From positions 1 to 6,595 of the forward strand of contig CAZIQY010000120.1 in the NCBI GenBank assembly GCA_964541605.1: a stretch of DNA of 6,595 nucleotides, in the 5' to 3' direction. Made by a program: the position numbers and the translations under genes. Shown in pieces: positions 1 through 4,790 of the stretch. The stretch is from CAZIQY01 sp964541605 (GTDB lineage Bacteria; Desulfobacterota; Syntrophia; Syntrophales; UBA2185). Numbering within the stretch: position 1 is the first letter of the stretch; each line of letters begins with the position of its first letter. The notes under the pieces were generated by a model. That model worked only from the letters and a program-made list of their open reading frames with translations, searched no databases and was not told the DNA's origin.

Positions 1-2
1 TC

Positions 3-578
3 GAGAAGGAGATCGAGTCTCGTCTAAAGAGCAAAGCCAGGCGCTACAACAAGGATTACCCCGGCCAGATGCTGCACGGGGACACAAAAAGGTTGCCACT
101 GCTCAAAGGAGAATCGACCTTCGGAAGGCGAGAATACGTGTTTGTTGCCATTGATGATTTCTCCCGTGAACTGTATGCCGCGATTCTTCCGGATAAGACC
201 CAGAATTCCGCCAAGGTCTTTCTGGAACAGGTCTTGGAAGAATGTCCCTATACGATTGAACAGTACTATACCGACAATGGAAAAGAGTATCGGGGTGATC
301 CGGAACATCATGCTTTTATGACACTGTGCCGGGATCAGAGGATTGAACAGCGGTTTACGAAGGTCAAGACCCCCAAGACCAACGGCAAGGCGGAGCGGGT
401 CATTAAAACGATCATGGAGCTTTGGCATCAACAAACTGTTTTCTCCTCATCGGCACACAGGCAAAACGAATTAAGGCGGTTCGTAAATTTCTATAACGGC
501 GTCAGACCTCATAAAGGCATCGGGGGTCTTACACCCGAGGAAAAACTGCTCCAATACTTTTATCCCGAAAAACTGTAA
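3..578 (+). CDS. IS481-like DDE transposase, C-terminal part (5' end outside window)
   Basis: The reading frame is open from base 3, so the gene starts upstream of the window; the ATG at 69 is internal. The visible 191 codons are the integrase-core (RNase H-fold) catalytic domain of a cut-and-paste DDE transposase. The triad can be read directly: Asp in HGDTKRLP (bases 81-83), Asp in YTDNGKEY (273-275) and Glu in KTNGKAER (393-395). The motif K-T-P-K-T-N-G-K-A-E-R and the C-terminal segment FYNGVRPHKGIGGLTPEE are typical of the IS481/IS3 superfamily. The second Asp and the Glu are separated by 39 residues rather than the canonical 35, through a short insertion after the TDNGKEY motif. The N-terminal helix-turn-helix must lie upstream. 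No frameshift or stop is seen, so the visible part looks intact. The exact IS family (IS481 versus a close IS3-like group) is an inference. Confidence 0.88.
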   Translation, partial: EKEIESRLKSKARRYNKDYPGQMLHGDTKRLPLLKGESTFGRREYVFVAIDDFSRELYAAILPDKTQNSAKVFLEQVLEECPYTIEQYYTDNGKEYRGDPEHHAFMTLCRDQRIEQRFTKVKTPKTNGKAERVIKTIMELWHQQTVFSSSAHRQNELRRFVNFYNGVRPHKGIGGLTPEEKLLQYFYPEKL

Positions 579-582
579 ACAA

Positions 583-599
583 CGGTGGCTTTTCCTACA
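583..599 (+). repeat. Possible right terminal inverted repeat of the IS481-like element
   Basis: Just after the transposase stop, the minus strand reads TGTAGGAAAAGCCACCG. It begins with the TGT that terminates many IS481-family elements and lies at the expected distance from the stop codon. The left end is not in the window, so the repeat cannot be paired, and no target duplication can be tested. The composition becomes AT-rich immediately after 599, which is consistent with a boundary there. Confidence 0.3.
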
Positions 600-675
600 A
601 ATTAATTTATGTGGCAAGCGGTGAGGTTTCAAGAATTATAACTTTATTTGCAGATATTAAAGGAGGGCTCTTGTA

Positions 676-1083
676 ATGTTCTTAAGTGCATTGTCTATTG
701 AGGAAAAGGTAAAGTTTTTGAATCTTCTTAATCTGGCAGCCAATATTGACGGAAATTGTTCAGACATCGAGCGTAAGCAAATCAATGGTTATATTACAGA
801 GATGGGATTGTCTGACGAACAGATCATTCATCAGCCACAGACGGTAGAGGAAATTCTTGGTTATTTTTCTACACGCAACGAAATAGCAAAAAAGATTGTT
901 TTTGTTGAAATGACGGCATTAATCTTTGCAGATGGAGAATATACAAAATCTGAGGAGAATTTGGTAAAACAAGCTCAAGCTCATTTTTCTCTTTCGGATG
1001 ATTTCAGAAAACAAGCAATTGACTGGATTAATGAAATAACGCCCATGTATCTAAAAGGGTTCAAAATGGTAGGGCTAATCTGA
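676..1083 (+). CDS. TerB-fold-like protein (135 aa)
   Basis: Small, probably all-helical soluble protein. Two internally similar halves carry the signature of the TerB (tellurite-resistance B-like) fold: LAANIDGNCSDIE near residues 20-32 and ALIFADGEYTKSEE near 81-94. Each has Asp-Gly with a Glu seven residues after the Asp (D25/E32 and D86/E93), the acidic positions thought to bind metal in this fold. The start is set by a strong Shine-Dalgarno AAAGGAGGG about 8 bases before ATG 676. There is no signal peptide. It is the first gene of a pair: 15 bases after its stop the small glycine-zipper protein begins, with its own AAGGAGG. TerB-fold proteins are known as membrane-associated stress or defence accessory modules, but no other ter gene is present, so tellurite resistance should not be assumed. 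Base composition is AT-richer than that of the downstream metabolic genes, which suggests transfer. Confidence 0.72.
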   Translation: MFLSALSIEEKVKFLNLLNLAANIDGNCSDIERKQINGYITEMGLSDEQIIHQPQTVEEILGYFSTRNEIAKKIVFVEMTALIFADGEYTKSEENLVKQAQAHFSLSDDFRKQAIDWINEITPMYLKGFKMVGLI

Positions 1084-1098
1084 AAAGGAGGAACAAAA

Positions 1099-1275
1099 AT
1101 GGGTTTTTTGAGTGCAATTGGTAAAGCCATTGTTGGTGCAGGTACGGGAGTGCTTTTAGTTACTGCTCTGCCTGTTTTTGGAGCAGTTGGTGCAATAACA
1201 GCAGCGGGCGTTGCTGTTGGGTCAGTAGTTGGTGCCGCCGCGGGCGCCGCTGATGGATTAAAAGAAAAAAATTAA
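1099..1275 (+). CDS. 58-aa glycine-zipper membrane peptide
   Basis: The start is ATG 1099 with AAGGAGG 7-8 bases upstream; the stop is TAA at 1273-1275. After a short N-terminus (MGFLSAIGKA) the peptide is almost entirely Gly, Ala, Val, Leu and Ile from about residue 10 to 51, broken by one Pro at 25, and ends in a charged tail (DGLKEKN). This fits two short transmembrane helices forming a hairpin. Glycines at 37, 41, 45, 49 and 53 form four consecutive GxxxG steps, with another GxxxG at 13-17: a strong glycine zipper. Such zippers drive tight helix packing in membrane oligomers, small pore-forming toxins and two-peptide bacteriocins. No leader peptide or processing site is evident. It is probably co-transcribed with the TerB-like gene 15 bases upstream, and a hairpin terminator follows within 10 bases. 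Its function is unknown; a membrane partner of the TerB-like protein is an inference. Confidence 0.75.
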   Translation: MGFLSAIGKAIVGAGTGVLLVTALPVFGAVGAITAAGVAVGSVVGAAAGAADGLKEKN

Positions 1276-1284
1276 AACCATAAC

Positions 1285-1320
1285 CCCTCCCAGACCAATG
1301 CCAACCTCTGGGAGGGATTT
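1285..1320. terminator. Hairpin terminator between convergent operons
   Basis: A perfect 10-bp stem, CCCTCCCAGA (1285-1294) with TCTGGGAGGG (1307-1316), encloses a 12-base loop. On the plus strand it starts 9 bases after the stop of the glycine-zipper gene and is followed by ATTTCTAT. On the minus strand it lies just past the stop of the 345-aa gene and is followed by a T-rich run (complement of 1261-1275). It therefore probably ends transcription from both sides. Confidence 0.8.
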
Positions 1321-1336
1321 CTATCCGCCCACATTC

Positions 1337-2374
1337 CTACTCCACAGCCGCCAGCAGCTCAATAATTTCATCGGCACTGCATCCATCTTCAATAGCATAT
1401 CGTAACCGATTGAAACGTTCCTTGTATTTTCTAATGAGTATGTCTCTTTTCTCAATAGTTCTGAGGTGTTCGTCAATAGTGCGGTATAATTCAGAGAATT
1501 TCTGTTTTGTATTCGCGAGTTCTTTCCACAGACCCTCATTTTGAGTTTTAAAATATTCCAGATTTTCTACACACTGCTCATAATCTTGCCTGATCTGATC
1601 AATATCAGCTTTCTGGCCTTCATCATTTTCTGTCGGCGTCGGCGGTTCTTTCTGAATGATCTCAGGAGCAGCAGCAATAATTGGCTTCTCAGCAACCTTC
1701 TCGGGCATTAGGGCTACTGTTATCTCTGTCGAAGCTGCATTTGATTTTTCAGGCATCTCAGCATCCATTGCCGGCGCTTCAATGCTCTTGGGCGGTTTTG
1801 CTTTGCCCCTTTTCTCGTCGGGACTTTTCAATTTCATAATGCCATTATGAAATTCACTTACGTTGCCTGCCTTTTCATAAACCTCGATTAATTTCTCAGC
1901 TTTAATGGCCAAATTCTGGGCGATACCATTCCACGGCAATGCAAAACTTCCTTCGATCAATGTCTTCAATTGTTCCAGAGTGTACTGCTCGGCAAATTTG
2001 ATCATCTTGTTGAGATTGTCCCTGCCTATGCCGGTGGCCACTGCAATTTTCTCCAGTTCACGAGCGCCATATTTTCCTTTGTAAAAGCTTTTGATTGATC
2101 TCCCTATCTCCCATTTGACAAAGATCGTGGCCACTTCCAGTTTGTTATTCTGGCTCACGACATAATCAATAAGCGCTTGTTCATTTTCCGGCTGGTAATT
2201 GCTATCCGGGATTTCCGACATCTTTGTCGGGATAATGGGTGCTTCCGAAGCGATTATCCCGGTGACCAGGTCATCTCTCTTATCCGGCATGGTGTCGTTG
2301 GGATCGAAATCTACATTCTCGAAATCGTAATAGGGTTTTGATTTAATCGTATCATGAAAATTATTGGTCATCAT
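1337..2374 (-). CDS. DUF1016-N-like / coiled-coil protein (345 aa), last gene of RHH operon
   Basis: This soluble protein is not confidently recognised. Residues about 65-165 resemble the N-terminal domain of DUF1016 (YhcG-type) proteins: a helix leading into FVKWEIGRSI (86-95), then KYGARELEKIA and GIGRDNLNKMIKFAEQY (115-131), then LPWNGIAQNLAI (146-157). Known family members continue into a PDDEXK nuclease; here that part is missing and is replaced by a Pro/Ala/Glu/Lys-rich linker (about 184-255) and a long heptad-like coiled coil (about 256-325, containing LEYFKTQNEGLWKEL and IEKRDILIRKYKERF). The first 60 residues are acidic and low in structure. ATG 2374 is preferred over ATG 2371 because AAGGAGG lies 9 bases upstream; the start overlaps the end of the preceding RHH gene by 14 bases, so translation is probably coupled. 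Oligomeric DNA-binding, partition or transcription-accessory roles are possible; none is proven. Confidence 0.6.
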   Translation of the reverse strand: MMTNNFHDTIKSKPYYDFENVDFDPNDTMPDKRDDLVTGIIASEAPIIPTKMSEIPDSNYQPENEQALIDYVVSQNNKLEVATIFVKWEIGRSIKSFYKGKYGARELEKIAVATGIGRDNLNKMIKFAEQYTLEQLKTLIEGSFALPWNGIAQNLAIKAEKLIEVYEKAGNVSEFHNGIMKLKSPDEKRGKAKPPKSIEAPAMDAEMPEKSNAASTEITVALMPEKVAEKPIIAAAPEIIQKEPPTPTENDEGQKADIDQIRQDYEQCVENLEYFKTQNEGLWKELANTKQKFSELYRTIDEHLRTIEKRDILIRKYKERFNRLRYAIEDGCSADEIIELLAAVE

Positions 2375-2561
2375 TTGATAATTCCTCCTTTAATTGAATA
2401 ACGTTGTTTTGTTTGTCGATCTGGTCCAGCCTGAGCTTGATGCCTTCTCGAATAAGCTTGGACATGCCGGTTTTTTTCAATGTTGCTGCCATTTTAAGAC
2501 GTTGGTAAAGTCCCGGCTGTATAAGAAAGTTTACCGAGGTATGAAGGGTTCTTTTTCTCAT
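2361..2561 (-). CDS. Ribbon-helix-helix DNA-binding protein, second copy (66 aa)
   Basis: Small RHH (Arc/MetJ/CopG-type) protein. A basic N-terminus and a beta-strand (TLHTSVNFLI, residues 5-14) are followed by two helices, the second containing the conserved MSKLIREGIKLRL (33-45), then a polar tail. RHH proteins form dimers whose paired strands read the major groove. The ATG at 2561 overlaps the TGA of the upstream RHH gene in an ATGA, and an AGGAGG lies inside the upstream coding end. Its 3' end overlaps the 345-aa gene by 14 bases. It aligns without gaps over 41 residues with the upstream 58-aa protein, so the two look like duplicated genes. Antitoxin, plasmid-type regulator and autorepressor are all possible; no small toxin-like gene is adjacent unless the 345-aa protein plays that part. 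Confidence 0.75.
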   Translation of the reverse strand: MRKRTLHTSVNFLIQPGLYQRLKMAATLKKTGMSKLIREGIKLRLDQIDKQNNVIQLKEELSNDDQ

Positions 2562-2734
2562 GGTTCTGCCTCCTGTTTGATAATTGTGGTCTCTCCTGCC
2601 ATTTTCTCCTGAATGGCTTCCCTGATATAATCCGATACGCTGATCTCCTGCTGGTCTGTGACTTTAAATACCTGCTGATACATCTCCTGGGAGAGCATCA
2701 CACAAACTGGCCTGGTCAAGATTTTCTTCTTCAT
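2558..2734 (-). CDS. Ribbon-helix-helix DNA-binding protein, first copy (58 aa)
   Basis: This gene reads ATG 2734 to TGA 2558 and encodes 58 residues beginning MKKKILTRPVCVML. The pattern is that of an RHH protein: a basic N-terminus, a strand (RPVCVML), helix A (SQEMYQQVFKV) and helix B starting in VSDYIREAIQEKM. A very strong Shine-Dalgarno (GAGGAGGTGA) lies 5-6 bases before the ATG. It is the promoter-proximal gene of a three-gene minus-strand operon and ends in a 4-base ATGA overlap with the second RHH gene. Gapless identities with its neighbour include Y19, Q20, S34, I37, R38, E39 and I41. The upstream repeats at 2759-2787 are the natural candidate operator for one or both RHH proteins. 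The cellular role beyond DNA binding is unknown. Confidence 0.75.
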   Translation of the reverse strand: MKKKILTRPVCVMLSQEMYQQVFKVTDQQEISVSDYIREAIQEKMAGETTIIKQEAEP

Positions 2735-2758
2735 AACGTCACCTCCTCTCTGATGCTG

Positions 2759-2787
2759 ATCTGATCATGAATTTTATCTGATCAAGA
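2759..2787. promoter_or_regulatory. Direct-repeat operator flanking the -10 box
   Basis: ATCTGATCATGA (2759-2770) and ATCTGATCAAGA (2776-2787) differ at one position, are 17 bases apart start to start, and each contains the palindrome TGATCA. They sit on either side of the putative -10 TAAAAT of the RHH operon. Bound protein would block RNA polymerase, as expected for autorepression by the RHH products. Confidence 0.5.
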
Positions 2788-2799
2788 TTTTGTTCTCAT
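2771..2799 (-). promoter_or_regulatory. Putative promoter of the RHH operon
   Basis: On the minus strand, ATGAGA (2794-2799) and TAAAAT (2771-2776) are spaced by 17 bases. The -10 matches the sigma70 consensus at 5 of 6 positions and the -35 at 4 of 6. Transcription would start near 2764, about 30 bases ahead of the first RHH start codon. It is the best promoter-like pair found upstream of that gene. Confidence 0.5.
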
Positions 2800-2916
2800 T
2801 TTGTATCAAGGTCAGTGGTGGCGATATTGAGGGGATAGGGCAAGTATGTAACTAAGGCTGAAAAAGGGCCTTGAGTGAAGGACTGGGCGCGAAAATAGAT
2901 GTTCAGTTCGCTACTT

Positions 2917-2939
2917 GGAAAGGGGATTCCTTTTTATTT
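2917..2939 (+). terminator. Weak terminator-like hairpin
   Basis: GGAAAGG (2917-2923) can pair with CCTTTTT (2929-2935) through five Watson-Crick and two G-T pairs around a 5-base loop, running into a T-rich tail to 2939. The stem is weak and no gene reads into it from the left within the window. It may be the relic end of a transcription unit or the edge of a mobile element. Confidence 0.25.
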
Positions 2940-2957
2940 GAAGGTCGTAAATATTTA

Positions 2958-2986
2958 TAGACATGAGGCAGAAAAATGACTATAAA
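2958..2986 (+). promoter_or_regulatory. Strong sigma70-like promoter without an assigned gene
   Basis: TAGACA (2958-2963), a 17-base spacer, and TATAAA (2981-2986) each match the consensus at 5 of 6 positions. Transcription would start near 2993, about 170 bases before the transposase start codon and upstream of the second promoter at 3098. It could provide constitutive transposase transcription, a small RNA, or be the promoter of a gene displaced by the insertion. Confidence 0.5.
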
Positions 2987-3086
2987 ATATTAAGGGGTGA
3001 GGTTGAGGACAACTTCCTGTACTCAATAGAATGGGCATTATTGCATAGATGCAAGACTTCGATGCGTAATCAGTGATCCTCCCTGT

Positions 3087-3103
3087 GAAAATCTCCCTTG
3101 ACA
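3087..3103. repeat. Left copy of a 17-base near-perfect direct repeat
   Basis: GAAAATCTCCCTTGACA here matches GGAAATATCCCTTGACA at 4684-4700 at 15 of 17 positions, including the last ten in a row. The pair brackets the transposase unit with 1597 bases between starts. Both copies end in the -35 box of a promoter and contain CTTG, one of the two tetramers known to adjoin the right end of IS91-family elements. Confidence 0.5.
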
Positions 3104-3127
3104 AATAGAACGAACGTTCTACATTAT
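3098..3127 (+). promoter_or_regulatory. Transposase promoter containing a GAAC-N4-GTTC palindrome
   Basis: A perfect TTGACA -35 (3098-3103) is followed by TAGAACGAACGTTCTA (3106-3121), a 16-base inverted repeat with 7-bp arms around AA, and a weak -10 (TACATT at 3120-3125 with a 16-base spacer, or CATTAT at 3122-3127 with an 18-base spacer). The palindrome fills the spacer, so a bound repressor would exclude polymerase. It contains GAAC-N4-GTTC, the core of the Gram-positive-type LexA (Cheo) box; a TetR-family operator is the main alternative. The nearest downstream gene is the IS91-like transposase at 3162. Confidence 0.6.
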
Positions 3128-3161
3128 GGCGGCATGATGTTCTCTTTTTTGGAGAAAGATC

Positions 3162-4532
3162 GTGTCCCTTCCTGCCGCCGTTTATCGTCCACGGAATCCG
3201 CAGTCTTCGGATTACTACCGCTGTGTGGAGGATTGCTTTGAAACATTTGTCGGCATTTATGACGATCATTTTTCACGGCAATACGGATTCTGGCGGCCAT
3301 ATGTCGAGCAGGTGATCTATCGTTATCTCGATTGCGGTGATCCGCACAACGGCTTTGCCCGTGTGAAATGCAAGGATTGCGGCCATGAATATCTTTTGGC
3401 CTTCTCCTGCAAGCGCCGCCACTTCTGCCCATCCTGCCATCAGAAGCGCGTGGTGGAGTTCGGGGAATGGCTCTGCATGGATGTCCTCAAGAAGGTCCCC
3501 CATCGGCATTTTGTCTTTGGCATCCCGAAGATCCTGCGCCGTTACTTCCTGTATGACCGGAAGCTTCTGGCCGATCTGAGCCGGTGCGCCTGGGAATCCC
3601 TGAAAGTGTTTCTCCAAGAGGCAGTTCCGGAGAATGATCCCATTCCCGGCGCCGTCATCGCCATACAGACTTTCGGCGATTTCCTCGGCTTCAATCCCCA
3701 CTGCCACATCCTCGTCACCGACGGTTGTTTCTACGGCAGCAGAGGCATGTTCCGCGTCGCCCCGCCTCTTGAACTGAAAAAGCTGGAGGCCATTTTCCGG
3801 CACAAGGTGCTCAGGATGCTGCTCTCCAAGGGAAAGATAACGCAGGAGATGATCACCATGCTCTCCCAATGGAGGCATTCCGGATTCAACGTGTTCTGCG
3901 GCAACCGCATCTCTCCCAAGGACGATACGGCCATGGAGAACCTGGCCCGCTACATTATCCGGGCCTCTTTCTCTCAAGAGCGCATGCACTATCTGGAGCA
4001 GGAGGGAAGGGTTGTCTATACGTCCAAAGACGTGAAGACCACAAAGGTTTTTCCTGCGATGGAATGGCTGGCCGCCATGTGCTCCCATATCCCGAACCGG
4101 GGCGAACAAATGGTCAGGTACTACGGTTTTTATAGCAATGTCTCGCGGGGAAAACGGAAAGAGGCGGGAACGGATGAGGCTATCCCTTGCATACTCGACG
4201 CGCAGGGAGATGAAAAGACCGTCCGGCGGAACTGGGCAAGACTGATTCAGAAGATATACGAGGTCGATCCTCTTATCTGCCCAAAGTGTCAGGGCGCCAT
4301 GCGCGTCATCGGCAGCATCGAGGACCCTTCCGTCATCCGGGCCATTCTCGAACACCTGGGTTTATGGCTCGCACGCGCCAGACCGCCGCCCAAAATCCAT
4401 GACCCGCCGTTCTACGGCACGGGCAGGTCGGCTGCACCATCCATCGCGGATGACGTCTCGCAGATCCCCGCCCATGACGATCATTCCTACGGGGACCCGC
4501 AATACTCCTGGGACGATTACATCCAGGCATGA
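3162..4532 (+). CDS. IS91-like HUH (rolling-circle) transposase
   Basis: Single-strand nuclease of the IS91 type (456 aa), which moves its element by rolling-circle replication. The N-terminal zinc-binding domain shows CKDC (C70, C73), C83, and HFCPSCH (C89, C92, H93). The HUH-type nuclease motif is NPHCHILVTDG (H180, H182). The catalytic tyrosine is most likely Y264 in LARYIIRASFSQER. A C-terminal CPKC (C373, C376) precedes the GAMRVIGSIEDP segment that is frequent in this family. Only one Tyr is seen in that motif: the position four residues before it is Asn, so the protein looks Y1-like rather than having the Y2 pair of IS91 itself. Translation starts at GTG 3162, with GGAG 7 bases upstream; the in-frame TGA at 3135-3137 excludes a longer form. 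The frame is intact, so the element may be active. GC content matches the right half of the window better than the cargo block. Confidence 0.9.
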   Translation: MSLPAAVYRPRNPQSSDYYRCVEDCFETFVGIYDDHFSRQYGFWRPYVEQVIYRYLDCGDPHNGFARVKCKDCGHEYLLAFSCKRRHFCPSCHQKRVVEFGEWLCMDVLKKVPHRHFVFGIPKILRRYFLYDRKLLADLSRCAWESLKVFLQEAVPENDPIPGAVIAIQTFGDFLGFNPHCHILVTDGCFYGSRGMFRVAPPLELKKLEAIFRHKVLRMLLSKGKITQEMITMLSQWRHSGFNVFCGNRISPKDDTAMENLARYIIRASFSQERMHYLEQEGRVVYTSKDVKTTKVFPAMEWLAAMCSHIPNRGEQMVRYYGFYSNVSRGKRKEAGTDEAIPCILDAQGDEKTVRRNWARLIQKIYEVDPLICPKCQGAMRVIGSIEDPSVIRAILEHLGLWLARARPPPKIHDPPFYGTGRSAAPSIADDVSQIPAHDDHSYGDPQYSWDDYIQA

Positions 4533-4683
4533 CGCTTCGTGAAAAAAGGCGTGCCGGAGATGTCTGTTCAAAACACGATTCAAATTGTCTTCCCCACGTG
4601 CAAGTTGCGCAGAAATAAAGCCGCCGGCGACTGAAGGACCACTGCCGACCCACATACCGTATCGCCAACCCTGATTTTCCGAT

Positions 4684-4700
4684 GGAAATATCCCTTGACA
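4684..4700. repeat. Right copy of the 17-base direct repeat; candidate IS91 right-end junction
   Basis: This is the partner of 3087-3103. A small hairpin, TTTCC-GAT-GGAAA (4676-4688), lies 5 bases before CTTG at 4694-4697. IS91-family elements insert next to CTTG or GTTC at the end downstream of the transposase gene and usually carry a subterminal hairpin there, so the element may end at 4693. A second candidate is GTTC at 4566-4569, closer to the stop codon. Confidence 0.35.
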
Positions 4701-4723
4701 GGCAAAATCATCCCCCATATACT
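4695..4723 (+). promoter_or_regulatory. Near-consensus sigma70 promoter of the acyl-CoA synthetase gene
   Basis: TTGACA (4695-4700), a 17-base spacer, and TATACT (4718-4723, 5 of 6) form a strong promoter. The start would be near 4730, leaving a leader of about 60 bases before ATG 4791. The leader contains TTATCAA twice in tandem (4746-4759). No clear operator palindrome overlaps the promoter. Confidence 0.65.
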
Positions 4724-4790
4724 CCAACCCATCAAAAGCAATGTCTTATCAATTATCAATTTTCATACCGAACATTAGCAGGAGGCTCTC

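Larger units (their letters stand above)
2735..3161. other. 427-base gene-free regulatory region between divergent units
   Basis: No convincing gene was found on either strand. Reading left to right, the region holds the RHH operon promoter and operator (2759-2799), then about 115 bases with no assignable signal. After that come a weak terminator-like hairpin (2917-2939), a good plus-strand promoter with no obvious gene (2958-2986), an 18-base hairpin sequence (2999-3016), a palindrome TTGCATAGATGCAA (3041-3054), and the transposase promoter with its palindromic operator (3098-3127). The left end of the IS91-like element must lie somewhere in this region, but I cannot place it. Confidence 0.6.

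Noticed and set aside
24..434. Minus-strand open frame of 136 codons opposite the IS481-like transposase
   Set aside because: It is the shadow of the DDE catalytic domain, with no independent support.
676..1275. Tellurite-resistance operon
   Set aside because: Only a TerB-fold-like protein is present; no TerA, TerC, TerD, TerE or TerZ-like gene is seen, so the phenotype should not be inferred.
1337..2734. Classic RHH antitoxin plus RelE/ParE or PIN toxin pair
   Set aside because: No small toxin-fold protein is adjacent; the third gene is long, with a coiled coil and no visible toxin motif.
2899..2979. Short plus-strand frame of 26 codons beginning MFSSLLGKG
   Set aside because: There is no Shine-Dalgarno, it overlaps the hairpin and promoter signals, and its length is within chance expectation.
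2955..3269. Minus-strand open frame of 104 codons upstream of and into the transposase gene
   Set aside because: It overlaps the transposase promoter and 5' coding region, has no recognisable domain, and is cysteine- and histidine-rich in a way typical of spurious frames.
3273..4355. Long minus-strand open frame of 360 codons opposite the IS91-like transposase
   Set aside because: It is fully antisense to a gene with clear zinc-binding and HUH motifs, its translation shows no recognisable domain, and it is explained by high-GC codon bias on the other strand.
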